From positions 37,547 through 101,546 of the forward strand of contig JBGAPK010000011.1 in NCBI GenBank assembly GCA_044221315.1: a stretch of 64,000 nucleotides of DNA, in the 5' to 3' direction. This DNA is from JAFEBO01 sp044221315 (GTDB lineage Bacteria > Planctomycetota > Phycisphaerae > Phycisphaerales > UBA1924). The notes beneath the pieces are model-generated. The model made no database searches and had not been told where the DNA came from. It saw nothing but the letters and a program-made list of their open reading frames with translations. Made by a program: the position numbers and the translations under genes. Of the stretch, positions 52,010 through 61,121 are shown in pieces; the first letter of the stretch is position 1; every line of letters starts with the position of its first letter.

Positions 52010-53083
52010 ATGAAGATGCGCGGCATCCCACGGATTTCTGTCGTTTCTGCCCTTCTCCTCGCGGCCGCCCCAACCCTCGCCTGGGATGCCCCCGGCCATC
52101 GGGCCGTCACCCGAATCGCCATCGAAGGCTTCAAGGCCAAGGTCTCCGACTCCGGCGCCGCCTGGATCTCCGAGACCGACTGGTCCATCCGGATCGCGGA
52201 CATCGCCACCGTGCCCGACCGCTGGCGCAACATCAGGTCGCCCTCGCTCGCGCACCTCAACAACCCGGACCACTATCTCGATCTCGAGGACCTCACCGAT
52301 CTTGGGTTGTCGATACAGACCATCGAGCCGCTCCGCAACGAGTACGTCGCCCAACTCATGAGGGCCCGCGATTCGCACCCGGGCGTCGGGCGCCAGTCCA
52401 ACCCCAAGTTCGACTTCGCGCACACCGACATCTACCCCGGATTCCTGCCGCAGGCGATCTGCGAGAACTACGCCAAGCTCCAATCTGACTTCAAGACCCT
52501 CCGCACGCTCGAGAAGATCAACGACCCCGCGAGGCGGAACCAGATCGAGGCCCTTCGCATCGCCACCGCCTTCCAGATGGGCTGTCTCTCGCACTTCGTC
52601 GCCGACGCCGCCCAGCCCCTGCACACCACGCGCCATCACCACGGCTGGGTCGGCCCCAACCCCGAGGGCTTCACGACCAAGAAGGAAATCCACGCCCAGA
52701 TCGATGCCGACATTCTGCGGAAGAACAACCTGTTCGAGGATGCCATCCGCGCCCGCGTCGATTTCGCACGACCCGACTACCAGAAACTCGACGGCATGAA
52801 CCCCTGGCCCGCCGTCGTGGCACACGTGGAGCGCTCGCACGCCCAGGTCGAGCCGTTGTACAAACTCGAAAAGAACGGGGAGCTCTGGAAGGAACCGGGA
52901 GCGCTCATGATCGGCGAGCGCCTCGCCGACGGCGCGGGATTCCTTGCGGCCATCTATGTCGCCGCCTGGGAGTCCTCCGCCCCCAGCGACGAGGACATCA
53001 ATCTCTTCATCAAGTACGACGGCTTCAACAACGCCGCGGCTCCCACGACGCCCACCAAGCCCAAGACCGACGCCCCGAAGTAG
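52010..53083 (+). CDS. exported S1/P1 nuclease / zinc phospholipase C-fold protein
   Basis: The 357-residue protein has a signal peptide ending ...PTLA, so the mature protein begins WDAPGHRAVTRIA. In S1/P1 nucleases and bacterial phospholipase C the mature N-terminal Trp is itself a zinc ligand, and that is kept here. Further ligands are likely in RIADIATVPDRWR, NNPDHYLDLED and LSHFVADAAQPLHTTRHHHG, giving a three-zinc centre. It may cleave nucleic acids or lipids outside the cytoplasm; the sequence favours the P1 layout only weakly. The ATG at 52010 is chosen. An Ala/Pro/Thr-rich tail closes it. Confidence 0.75.
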   Translation: MKMRGIPRISVVSALLLAAAPTLAWDAPGHRAVTRIAIEGFKAKVSDSGAAWISETDWSIRIADIATVPDRWRNIRSPSLAHLNNPDHYLDLEDLTDLGLSIQTIEPLRNEYVAQLMRARDSHPGVGRQSNPKFDFAHTDIYPGFLPQAICENYAKLQSDFKTLRTLEKINDPARRNQIEALRIATAFQMGCLSHFVADAAQPLHTTRHHHGWVGPNPEGFTTKKEIHAQIDADILRKNNLFEDAIRARVDFARPDYQKLDGMNPWPAVVAHVERSHAQVEPLYKLEKNGELWKEPGALMIGERLADGAGFLAAIYVAAWESSAPSDEDINLFIKYDGFNNAAAPTTPTKPKTDAPK

Positions 53084-53112
53084 GCTCAGGGCCATTCGGG
53101 TAGGCTGACGGC

Positions 53113-53625
53113 ATGATCCCCGTCACTCCTCTCGACGCGGCCATCCGCATCGGCTGCGCGCTCGGCCTGGGCGCTGTGATCGGCGCCGAGCGGCAGCTCG
53201 GCAATCACCCCGCCGGCTTCCGCACCATGACTCTCATCTCGATCGGCTCGGCCGCGTTTGTGCTCGTGGTGCTCGAGGTCGGCGCGAGCGCCGGCGGCCT
53301 CACGGCCGACGCGGAGGCGCAGGCCACCAGCCGCGTCCTTCAGGGCCTCACCACCGGCATCGGTTTTCTCGGCGCGGGCACCATCATCAGCAACGAGAAG
53401 AACGTCAAGGGTCTGACCACCGCCGCCACGGTCTGGTGCGTCGCCGCCATCGGCGCTTCTTGCGGGCTGGGCAAGCTTCCGCTCGCGGCCGTCGTGACGG
53501 GGGCCGCGCTCGTCACGCTCGTTTTCATGCGCCTCGCCGAGCGCCCTCTGCGGCGTCTCGCCGAATCCCGCCACGATGTGGACGCGCCGCATCACGACAC
53601 GAACCCGCACCACGGCCCGTCGTAG
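53113..53625 (+). CDS. MgtC/SapB family membrane protein
   Basis: The 170-residue inner-membrane protein has four to five helices. Family segments are LGLGAVIGAERQLGNHPAGF and GLTTGIGFLGAGTIISNEKN, then VKGLTTAATVWCVAAIGASC. MgtC proteins are linked to growth at low magnesium and, in pathogens, to inhibition of the ATP synthase; here the role is open. It lacks the soluble C-terminal domain and ends in a His-rich tail (DVDAPHHDTNPHHG). The gene converges with dnaB over only 9 bases. Confidence 0.88.
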   Translation: MIPVTPLDAAIRIGCALGLGAVIGAERQLGNHPAGFRTMTLISIGSAAFVLVVLEVGASAGGLTADAEAQATSRVLQGLTTGIGFLGAGTIISNEKNVKGLTTAATVWCVAAIGASCGLGKLPLAAVVTGAALVTLVFMRLAERPLRRLAESRHDVDAPHHDTNPHHGPS

Positions 53626-53634
53626 TCCCCTGCT

Positions 53635-55350
53635 CTAGAACGGCACCCCGCCCACCGTCTCTTCGCCCTCGTCGGCCCCGACCTCGCGCTCCGGCCCGCC
53701 CCCGTCGCGATGGCCGTCGATCGGACCGGTCTTGGGGGCCGGAGCGAAAGCCGAGCGGGGCTGGGGCTCTACGTAGCTCGCTGCTGCCGAGACCGTTGCG
53801 TAGCCGGTGCTTGTCGGCGCCTCGGCCCCGCCCCCACCACTCCCGCCCGCGAATTCGGGGGGCGGCTGGTAGTTCCCGCCCGCGTAGTTCCTGAACCGCG
53901 TCGTGTTCGGGTCCCACGTCAGACGCACCACTCCCGTCGGGCCGTTTCGCTGCTTGGCGACGATCAGTTCGGCGACGCCCACTTTGTCCGGATTGTCCAG
54001 TTTCCAATCCTCGTCCTGCACGTGGTAGTAGTCCTCGCGGTGCAGGAGCACGATCACGTCGGCATCCTGCTCGATCGAGCCCGATTCACGCAGGTCGCTC
54101 ATGCGGGGCTTGTTGCCTTCCCGCTGCTCGCTGGCGCGGTTGAGCTGCGAGAGGCAGATGACCGGCACGTTCAGTTCGCGGGCCAGGGCCTTGATATTGC
54201 GGCTGATCGCCGAGACTTCCACCTGCCGGCTCTCGCGAGCGGCGCCGGGCGCCGTGAGCAACTGAAGGTAGTCGATCATGATCGCCTTGACGCCCTGCTG
54301 GGCCACCAGGCGGCGAGCCCGCGCGCGAAGCGCCAGCACGGTCAGGTTCGGGGTGTCATCCACGAAGAGCGGAGCCTTCGCGAGCTTGTCGCAGGCCGAG
54401 AGCAGGTCGCGGTATTGGCGGTCGTTCAATTTGTGGCCGCCGCGCAGGTGCTGCGACGGAATCCCCGAGCAGGCGGAGATCAACCGCTGCGTCACAGCGC
54501 TCTTGGACATTTCCAGGCTGAAGAGCGCGACGGGCGTCGCAACCGGCGCCTGGTTTCCGTGACCGGCGCCGAGGGCCATCTGCTCGGCAATATTGAGCGC
54601 GAGCGCGGTTTTTCCCATGCTCGGCCGCGCCGCGACGATGATCAATTCGCCCGGCTGCATGCCGCGGAGAAGATCGTCGAGATCCAGATACCCGGTCGCG
54701 ACGCCGCTGATGCCCTTGCCTTCCTGGTTCTCGATCCGGTCGATCTCGATCTGCAGGAGGTCTTTGAGCAATTGCGGGTCGGCGAGTTCCTGCTGCTGGG
54801 CGATCTCGAAGACCGACATCTCGGCCTTGTCGAGAACCTCGCGTGCGCCGTCGGGACCCAGCTCTCCCGTGTGGTACGCGTCGTAGAGCATCGTCCCCGC
54901 GGCGTCGATCAACTTTCGCAGCTTCGCCTTCTCCGCCACGATCCGCGCGTAGTGCGGCGCGTTCACCGCGCTCGGAACGCTCTCCGCCAACTTGACGAGG
55001 TAGTCCGCGCCGCCCACCTGCTCGAGCAGCCCTTTGTCCTTGATCGCCTCGACGATCTGCACCAGGTCGCCCGAGTTGAAACGGTCGTAGACCTCTACGA
55101 CGCACTTGTAGATCGACGAGTGCGCCTCGCTGTAGAACTCCTCGGGCTTACGGACGATCGCCAGCACGTCGCTCAGCATCTTCGGGTCGAGCAGGATGCA
55201 GCCGAGCAGGCTCATCTCCGCCTCGAGCGAGTGCGGCGGCAAGCGATCAAACAGCTTCTCCGTCGAGACCGGCGGCCGCTTCTCGCGCCAAGGCCTCCCC
55301 CCACCCGCTCCCGCACCCCCCACCCCCTCTTGTCCTCCGAAGCTGCTCAT
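53635..55350 (-). CDS. dnaB: replicative DNA helicase DnaB
   Basis: The 571-residue hexameric helicase unwinds DNA at the replication fork. The N-terminal primase-binding domain (about residues 30-130) begins DRLPPHSLEAEMSLLGCILL. The RecA-like domain has Walker A in VAARPSMGKTALALNIAEQ, Walker B in IMIDYLQLL, and the arginine finger region in SDLRESGSIEQDADVIV. The C-terminal 90 residues are Gly/Pro/Ala-rich and look disordered, longer than in most DnaB proteins. I chose the ATG at 55350. No intein is present. Confidence 0.96.
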   Translation of the reverse strand: MSSFGGQEGVGGAGAGGGRPWREKRPPVSTEKLFDRLPPHSLEAEMSLLGCILLDPKMLSDVLAIVRKPEEFYSEAHSSIYKCVVEVYDRFNSGDLVQIVEAIKDKGLLEQVGGADYLVKLAESVPSAVNAPHYARIVAEKAKLRKLIDAAGTMLYDAYHTGELGPDGAREVLDKAEMSVFEIAQQQELADPQLLKDLLQIEIDRIENQEGKGISGVATGYLDLDDLLRGMQPGELIIVAARPSMGKTALALNIAEQMALGAGHGNQAPVATPVALFSLEMSKSAVTQRLISACSGIPSQHLRGGHKLNDRQYRDLLSACDKLAKAPLFVDDTPNLTVLALRARARRLVAQQGVKAIMIDYLQLLTAPGAARESRQVEVSAISRNIKALARELNVPVICLSQLNRASEQREGNKPRMSDLRESGSIEQDADVIVLLHREDYYHVQDEDWKLDNPDKVGVAELIVAKQRNGPTGVVRLTWDPNTTRFRNYAGGNYQPPPEFAGGSGGGGAEAPTSTGYATVSAAASYVEPQPRSAFAPAPKTGPIDGHRDGGGPEREVGADEGEETVGGVPF

Positions 55351-55454
55351 GGCCCCACCGTAGCCCGCCGACGCGCACGCCCGTGCCAAGCGACAAATGG
55401 TCCCCAGCAATGTGTAAAAGTCTTGACCGGACGCTTGCCCGCTAGAGTTGCCAA

Positions 55455-56162
55455 ATGCCCGAGCCGCTTGATATCTCTGCCGCGTTCTCCCCGCATAACA
55501 CGCTTCCGGACTCTCTCCCTTCCGACCCCTGGCCGCTCTTCAAGAGCTGGTTCGACGAAGCCGAGGCGGCCAAGCTCTCGCCCAACCCCAACGCCTTCAC
55601 CCTCGCCTGCCTCGACGAAGCCGGTCAGATCACCGCCCGCATCGTCCTCTGCAAGAAAATCCTGCCCCACGGAGCGATCGTGTTTCACACGAATTACCAG
55701 AGCCGCAAGGGCAAAGGCCTGACCGCCCACCCGCGTGCCGCGGCGGTCTTTCACTGGGACGGCCTTGAGAAGCAGGTCCGCATCGAGGGGCCGGTCGTCA
55801 AGAGCCCGGCCGAAGAGAGCGACGCCTACTTCAAGACCCGCGGCTGGGAGAACCGCCTGGGCTCCTGGGCCAGCGACCAGAGCCAGCCCATCGAATCCCG
55901 CGACGCCCTGCTCGCCAAGGTCGGCGAGGCGATGGAGAAACTCAACCTCTCCCTCCTCGACATCATGGACAAAGGCGACGACATCGTCATCCCCCGGCCG
56001 CCGCACTGGGGAGGCTGGAGACTCTGGGCTCAGCGCGTTGAGTTGTGGCTCGGAGGCCCGGGCCGCGTACACGACCGAGCGGCTTGGACCCGCACGCTCT
56101 CCGCCACGTCTCCCAGCGAATTTGAAGGCGGACCGTGGACCTGCACGCGGCTGCAGCCGTGA
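55455..56162 (+). CDS. pdxH: pyridoxamine 5'-phosphate oxidase
   Basis: The 235-residue FMN enzyme oxidises pyridoxamine or pyridoxine phosphate to pyridoxal phosphate. Family segments are NAFTLACLDEAGQITARIVL, VFHTNYQSRKGKGLTAHPRA (FMN site), RIEGPVVKSPAEESDAYFKT and the C-terminal PHWGGWRLWAQRVELWLGGP. It is divergent from dnaB, with an ATG 104 bases away. Length is normal. Confidence 0.94.
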   Translation: MPEPLDISAAFSPHNTLPDSLPSDPWPLFKSWFDEAEAAKLSPNPNAFTLACLDEAGQITARIVLCKKILPHGAIVFHTNYQSRKGKGLTAHPRAAAVFHWDGLEKQVRIEGPVVKSPAEESDAYFKTRGWENRLGSWASDQSQPIESRDALLAKVGEAMEKLNLSLLDIMDKGDDIVIPRPPHWGGWRLWAQRVELWLGGPGRVHDRAAWTRTLSATSPSEFEGGPWTCTRLQP

Positions 56163-56215
56163 TTCACTCTGAAATCCAGCGACGATCTCGCAATTCTATT
56201 TGCTGCTCTGCAAAT

Positions 56216-57472
56216 CTACCCGCTGACCGTCAACCCAACCACTTTCCGTCCCCGGATGTGCTCGGCCCCGAGTTGTCCGCACGCCCCCATCAGGTCGCGG
56301 CCCTTGGTCCGGCGGCGCTTCGCGTAGATTTCCAGTTCAGTCAGCTTCGCCAGGAACCGCTCCACGCTCTCCTCTGTCGGCGCAGGCCAGGGCGAGACGC
56401 GCCGCGGGTTGTACGGGATCAGATTCAGCAGCGTCCGCGGCGTGCTCGCGTTCTTCTTTTCGCGGTAGTCGTCGTTGATCGGCGCGAGAAACTCGGCGAT
56501 CTTGCGGGCATCTTCGTCGGTGTCGTTCATGCCGGGGATCAGCACGTACTCCACGCACAGTTTCCCGCCGCCGTAGACGGGGAAGTCCATGAGCGCCTTC
56601 TGAAGGTCTTTCAGCGGCATCCCCCGATTCACCGGCATGATGCGGGAGCGAATCTCATCGTCCGCGGCGTTGAGCGAGATCGCCAGGTTGAGCCGGTGCC
56701 AGCCGTCCTTGCGAACCTGCTCGCCGAGTTTCACGATCCCGTCGATCCGCCCCACCGTGGAGATCGTGATCTTCGAGATCGGTATCGACGGCCCGCGATG
56801 ATCTCGAAGCACATCGATGGCGCCGAGCACGTTGTCGAGGTTGTCCATCGGCTCGCCCATGCCCATGAACACGATGTTGCGGACCGGGCCTTCCAAGCCC
56901 TGCGGCGTCACCACCGGCTCGGGAATCTCCGGGTGCTTGAGGAAGTGGGTCGCGGCGTACCACTGCTGGACGATCTCCTCGACCGAGAGCGACCGAATCA
57001 GGCCCATCTGCGCGGTTTCACAGAACGTGCAGCCCATCGCGCACCCGACCTGCGAAGAGACGCACAGCGTGTAAGTCCGGATGCGGCGCTTGCCGATCAT
57101 CGGGATGAGCACGCTCTCCGTGCGCAACTTCTCAATCTGACCGGCCAACCTTGCTTCGGAGGCGGGCACTTCCTGTGTGAACTTGAAGATCTTGCCTTCT
57201 GCACCCTCGTCGAGGTTCAGGCTGGAAATCGGCGCCACAACCGGAACCGATCCGATCGACATCGAGGGCCACGCCGCCGCACGCTCGATCGCCTGTCGTG
57301 ATCGCGGAAAAGTCCCGGGATCAAACGGTTTGCCGCGCCAGAAGAAATCGCGGTACGCGTCAAGCGCGGCAGGGCGCGCAAGCCCGATCCAATCTGCGGC
57401 GCGCGCGGCAAACGCCTCCGCGGAATTGCCGAGGGGAGTGCAAAAGGGCGGTCGCTCCGAAGTCCGTGACAC
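56216..57472 (-). CDS. rlmN: RlmN/Cfr-type radical SAM RNA methyltransferase
   Basis: The roughly 418-residue radical-SAM enzyme should methylate C2 of adenine 2503 in 23S rRNA and adenine 37 in some tRNAs. The iron-sulfur cluster motif is VGCAMGCTFCETAQMG, the SAM-binding GMGEPMDNLDNV follows, and the C-terminal catalytic Cys lies in MGACGQLG. The N-terminal accessory domain is present. GTG 57472 or TTG 57478 could be the start. Distinction from Cfr rests on overall likeness only. Confidence 0.88.
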   Translation of the reverse strand: MSRTSERPPFCTPLGNSAEAFAARAADWIGLARPAALDAYRDFFWRGKPFDPGTFPRSRQAIERAAAWPSMSIGSVPVVAPISSLNLDEGAEGKIFKFTQEVPASEARLAGQIEKLRTESVLIPMIGKRRIRTYTLCVSSQVGCAMGCTFCETAQMGLIRSLSVEEIVQQWYAATHFLKHPEIPEPVVTPQGLEGPVRNIVFMGMGEPMDNLDNVLGAIDVLRDHRGPSIPISKITISTVGRIDGIVKLGEQVRKDGWHRLNLAISLNAADDEIRSRIMPVNRGMPLKDLQKALMDFPVYGGGKLCVEYVLIPGMNDTDEDARKIAEFLAPINDDYREKKNASTPRTLLNLIPYNPRRVSPWPAPTEESVERFLAKLTELEIYAKRRRTKGRDLMGACGQLGAEHIRGRKVVGLTVSG

Positions 57473-57490
57473 CCCCAAGTTTACGACCGT

Positions 57491-59095
57491 TCACAGGCAG
57501 AGCAGGGCGTCATACCCGGCCGCGAACATCGAAAAATCGGCATCGTCCACGAATGTGTCGCGATTCAGATCCGCCGGGCAGCCCGCCGGCATCGCCGGAT
57601 CCTCGCAGAGCAAAATGTTGTACGCGGCGGCAAAGAGCACGAAGTCCGAATCATCCACGTAGTGATCGCAGTTGATGTCGCCCACGCACTCGAAGACGTG
57701 CACCGGATCGGTCGTCCGCGTGCCGCAGGTATTGACCAGCACACAGTCGTACATGCCTTCGTCGAGCGCCGAGATGTTGCCGATGACCAGCGAGCCGGTG
57801 GTCACACCCGAAAGCGTCGAGCCGGTGCCGGTCGCACCGTTCGTCAGCGGCACCAGATTCTTCCGCCACTGGAACGAGTTCACGCCGCCGGTCGCGATCG
57901 TGAGTGTCTTCGAGGTGTTCCCGTGGCAGATCTGCTGAGGCAGCGGCTGCGTCACGATCACGGGGGGCCCGTCGAACCAGCGCGCCCAGTTGAACTGCGG
58001 CACGCCGTTGACCTGGTTGAAGAGCCCAAAGCAGTGCAACTCGCCTCGGTAGACGAGCATGGTGCTGACGTAGTGATTGGACTGGGCGAACTGGATGCCC
58101 TGGAGCATGCGGTACCACGATGTGCCGTCGTGCAGCGCGATGTCGTTAGCGTTGATGATCGGGCCGGCGTTGAGGTAGAGCCCGGCGACGGCGAGCTTGC
58201 CCTGGTACATCTTGAATGACGTGACGGTCGCAACCGGACCGCCGGAAACCGGGCCGCCGGGGACTACTTCCCAGCTCGTTGCGGTCTTTCGGATGATCCC
58301 GCCGACGAGCACGGTGTTGGTCGGGTCGTAGAAGGCGCCGAACATCCAAGGCGTGCCGCTAAAGTCACCGATCGAGCGGACGTACGAGGCGGACCCGTAG
58401 GGGAACGATGCTCCGGTCCACGAGGTGCCGTTCCACTTCGCGGCCGACCGCGAGCCGGCGACGCCGGGGATGGCCCCAATTTCTCCGCCCACCCAGAGGT
58501 CATCGTCGACTATCTGCAAGTCCAGCGGGCCGGAGATGGGAGTGAATGCGGTGCCGGCGAGCCCGTTCCATTGAGTGCCGTTCCAGCGGGCGATGTAGTT
58601 GCTCGGAGCGCCGCCCGCGGTTGTGAACCCGCCAGACATGTACAGTTCGCCCTTGTAGACCTTGAGGGACGGACTGAGCGACAAGAACGAGGCCTGACCC
58701 GCGGCCGAGCCGACGGCCTGCCAGTTCGTGCCGTTCCACTTGGCAATGCCTTGGGCCGAGACGCCGTTGAGGCTGGTGAACCAGCCTGCGACGTAGATCT
58801 CATTGTTGTAGACGGCGATGGCGTCGCGCGGGTTTCGGAAGATCTGGGTATCGCTGATGACGGTGAACGTCGTGCCGTCCCAGGTGCAGACGCGCCCGTT
58901 CGCGATCATCACGATCTTTTCGGGGAGCGGCCCACTGCCGTCGGGGTCCCATGTGGTGGCGGACGTGATCGGGCCGTTGGCGATCGTCGGAACGGTGACC
59001 GGCGGCGGATACCACTGGGGCGTGCACTGGGCCCGCGCGAGCATCAGCGAGGAACACACGACAACGCCCGCAACGACAGAACGCATGCTCAGCAA
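57491..59095 (-). CDS. secreted beta-propeller-like protein with Ig-like and dockerin-like C-terminus
   Basis: The 534-residue exported protein has a signal peptide (about residues 1-22). Repeated units of Trp-Asn-Gly-Thr and Gly-Gly-Phe/Trp motifs follow (IAKWNGTNWQAVGSAAG, IARWNGTQWNGLAGTAF, AAKWNGTSWTGASF), which suggest a propeller of about 45-residue blades. Residues 385-465 form an Ig-like domain (GVNSFQWRKNL, DEGMYDCVLVNTCGT), and the end has two dockerin-like repeats (CDHYVDDSDFVLFAAAYNIL and NRDTFVDDADFSMFAAGYDA). A surface-binding role is likely. It lies just upstream of rlmN on the same strand, 18 bases apart. Confidence 0.8.
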   Translation of the reverse strand: MLSMRSVVAGVVVCSSLMLARAQCTPQWYPPPVTVPTIANGPITSATTWDPDGSGPLPEKIVMIANGRVCTWDGTTFTVISDTQIFRNPRDAIAVYNNEIYVAGWFTSLNGVSAQGIAKWNGTNWQAVGSAAGQASFLSLSPSLKVYKGELYMSGGFTTAGGAPSNYIARWNGTQWNGLAGTAFTPISGPLDLQIVDDDLWVGGEIGAIPGVAGSRSAAKWNGTSWTGASFPYGSASYVRSIGDFSGTPWMFGAFYDPTNTVLVGGIIRKTATSWEVVPGGPVSGGPVATVTSFKMYQGKLAVAGLYLNAGPIINANDIALHDGTSWYRMLQGIQFAQSNHYVSTMLVYRGELHCFGLFNQVNGVPQFNWARWFDGPPVIVTQPLPQQICHGNTSKTLTIATGGVNSFQWRKNLVPLTNGATGTGSTLSGVTTGSLVIGNISALDEGMYDCVLVNTCGTRTTDPVHVFECVGDINCDHYVDDSDFVLFAAAYNILLCEDPAMPAGCPADLNRDTFVDDADFSMFAAGYDALLCL

Positions 59096-59306
59096 CGCAA
59101 AGCCTCCGTTGCACCACCGACTTCGGCAGACGCCGAAACGGAAAAGTGCAGCGGAGTCTACTGGCTTGGGCGCGATTGTCTACACGCGCAAATCGGCGAA
59201 AAGGCGTGAGCACCATGCCTGTTCGGGCCTTTGGTTGCACATCCTCCGAACATCGACCGTCAATGCCGGGAATTGCGAATCGGTCGCAACCGGTCGGGCC
59301 CCCTTT

Positions 59307-61004
59307 TCACTTGGCGGGCGGCTTGGTCGCTTCATCTTTGCTCACCATGCTGTCGAGCATCGTGCCGATCAGGGCTGTGCCCGCGCCACCCGTTCCCTTC
59401 TCGCCGGTCACCATCACCCGTGGCGCAATCTGGATGTTCTTTTCGCCCACGATCTTGAGGATCTCGATCAGCGCCGCGTTGCTCTTTCCGATCTGGTCGG
59501 CGATCAGCCGGTAGGCGTCGGACTGGGCGGTCGCTTTGATCTTGGTTGATTCGGCTTCGGCCTTGGCCTCGACGATCTTCTGCTTCTGGGCTTCCTCGGC
59601 GATCTTGACGCTGTAGGCCGCGGTCGCGAGCTTCTTTTCTTCCTCGGATTCCTGCGTGACGCGGGCCAGATTCTTCTTCTGCTCCGCTGCTTTCTGCTGC
59701 TCCCCGAACGTGACCTGCTCCTGCTTGGCGATCTCGCGGTCGGTCTGCGTCTTGAGCAGCGTTCCCAGCGTTTTCTCGTCGCCCACGTTGCCGATGCGCA
59801 CGGCCGTGACCGTCACGCCGAAACGCGCCATCTGCTTGGACAGGGCCATCAGCGACTGGCTCTCCTGGTGCGAGCGCTGCTGCACGTAGTCGAGCGCCCG
59901 CACGCCCTCGGCGTTGTTGCGAAAGATCGCCCGCACGGCGCTGTTCATGGCGTTGCGGAATCGAGCCCCGTCGTCATCGCCCAATTTCGCCACCACGATC
60001 GGCGCGTTCGGCGGCTCGATGACGTATTCGATCCGCACATCAACCGGGAACGTGAAGCCGTCGCTGGTTCTGACTGTTATGGCCCGCTCTTCGAGCAGCG
60101 GATCGTGCGTCGACTTGGTGTTCTGCTGATTCATCTGCTGCAACGATTCTCCCGTCTGATTCGGGCCCGCGATGCCCCATGACGCCTCGGTGAACTGCGC
60201 GATCATCTGCGTCGTCCACACATCGATCACCGTGAACGCTTCGGTGTTGAGCGGGTATTTGCCCGGCGGCAGCGGCTCGGCCTGGATGCCCATCTCTCCC
60301 GACTTGGCCAGCCTCAGCAGTTTGTCGTCCGGAAGATTCGTGCCGTCCTGCCCCGGTTCGAGCGCCCCCGCCACTCCCTTGACCAATTGGGTCGGGGACG
60401 TGCCAAAGTTGGCTTTCAGCACCGCGACTTCGCCCTGGAGCACTTCTGTCTGCTTCACGGGCCGGATCTTGTACAGCTGCGTGTTCAGGCGGTACTTGCC
60501 CGGCGTCAGGACCGACGTCTGCTTGCCCTTCTTGCCCTTCCCGGTCGTCAGAAAGTACTTGGCGTCGAGCATCTTCTGGAACTCTTCACGCTTGAACTCC
60601 GGCGCAAAGAGCTGCCCATCGTTCAGCGGCTCGCCGTCCGACGTTTCGATCAGCCCGACCTCGTCCGCCTTGATTTCCGTCAGTTCCACGTTCGACACGC
60701 TGTACACGCCCGGGATAAACCCGAAGTGCCACCCCGGCGCAAGCACCTCCGCCTGCACGCCCATCTCGCCGTTCACGGCGATGATCTTGCCGCCGGTCAA
60801 TTGCGACCCCATCGCGTTCTTCGAGATGATGCCGACGTCGTTGGATCCGACGTAGCGCACACTCCCACAGAGGATTCCGCAGACCAGCACCAGGAGCGAC
60901 GCCACCAGCCCCGCCACCTTCATCGGGCCGGGCAACTTTGGAATAGCGGCCAGGATGAGCAGCGAGACCACAAGGCAGATCGAAAAAAGCAGCGTTCCGA
61001 ACAT
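59307..61004 (-). CDS. SPFH/Band 7 membrane protein, flotillin-like
   Basis: The 565-residue protein has two N-terminal helices, an SPFH/Band 7 region (about residues 60-400) and a long coiled coil (about 400-510, rich in Lys/Glu/Ala, EQQKAAEQKKNLARVTQESE and AKAEAESTKIKATAQSDAYR). SPFH proteins form ring assemblies in membranes and recruit proteases or organise lipid domains. An insertion of about 130 residues splits the usual SPFH start. I chose ATG 61004 because GAAGGGG is correctly spaced from it; ATG 61010 is too near. No NfeD-type partner gene is adjacent. Confidence 0.83.
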   Translation of the reverse strand: MFGTLLFSICLVVSLLILAAIPKLPGPMKVAGLVASLLVLVCGILCGSVRYVGSNDVGIISKNAMGSQLTGGKIIAVNGEMGVQAEVLAPGWHFGFIPGVYSVSNVELTEIKADEVGLIETSDGEPLNDGQLFAPEFKREEFQKMLDAKYFLTTGKGKKGKQTSVLTPGKYRLNTQLYKIRPVKQTEVLQGEVAVLKANFGTSPTQLVKGVAGALEPGQDGTNLPDDKLLRLAKSGEMGIQAEPLPPGKYPLNTEAFTVIDVWTTQMIAQFTEASWGIAGPNQTGESLQQMNQQNTKSTHDPLLEERAITVRTSDGFTFPVDVRIEYVIEPPNAPIVVAKLGDDDGARFRNAMNSAVRAIFRNNAEGVRALDYVQQRSHQESQSLMALSKQMARFGVTVTAVRIGNVGDEKTLGTLLKTQTDREIAKQEQVTFGEQQKAAEQKKNLARVTQESEEEKKLATAAYSVKIAEEAQKQKIVEAKAEAESTKIKATAQSDAYRLIADQIGKSNAALIEILKIVGEKNIQIAPRVMVTGEKGTGGAGTALIGTMLDSMVSKDEATKPPAK

Positions 61005-61121
61005 GGACATCCCCTTCTTTGGCCGGCGCATCGCGGCGCCGCATCCCGCGCGCAGGGCGACAACATCCCCCCGCACGCCGGATTGCTGGGAGTTTACCAA
61101 GTCGGGTTTCGCGCTCGTTGC

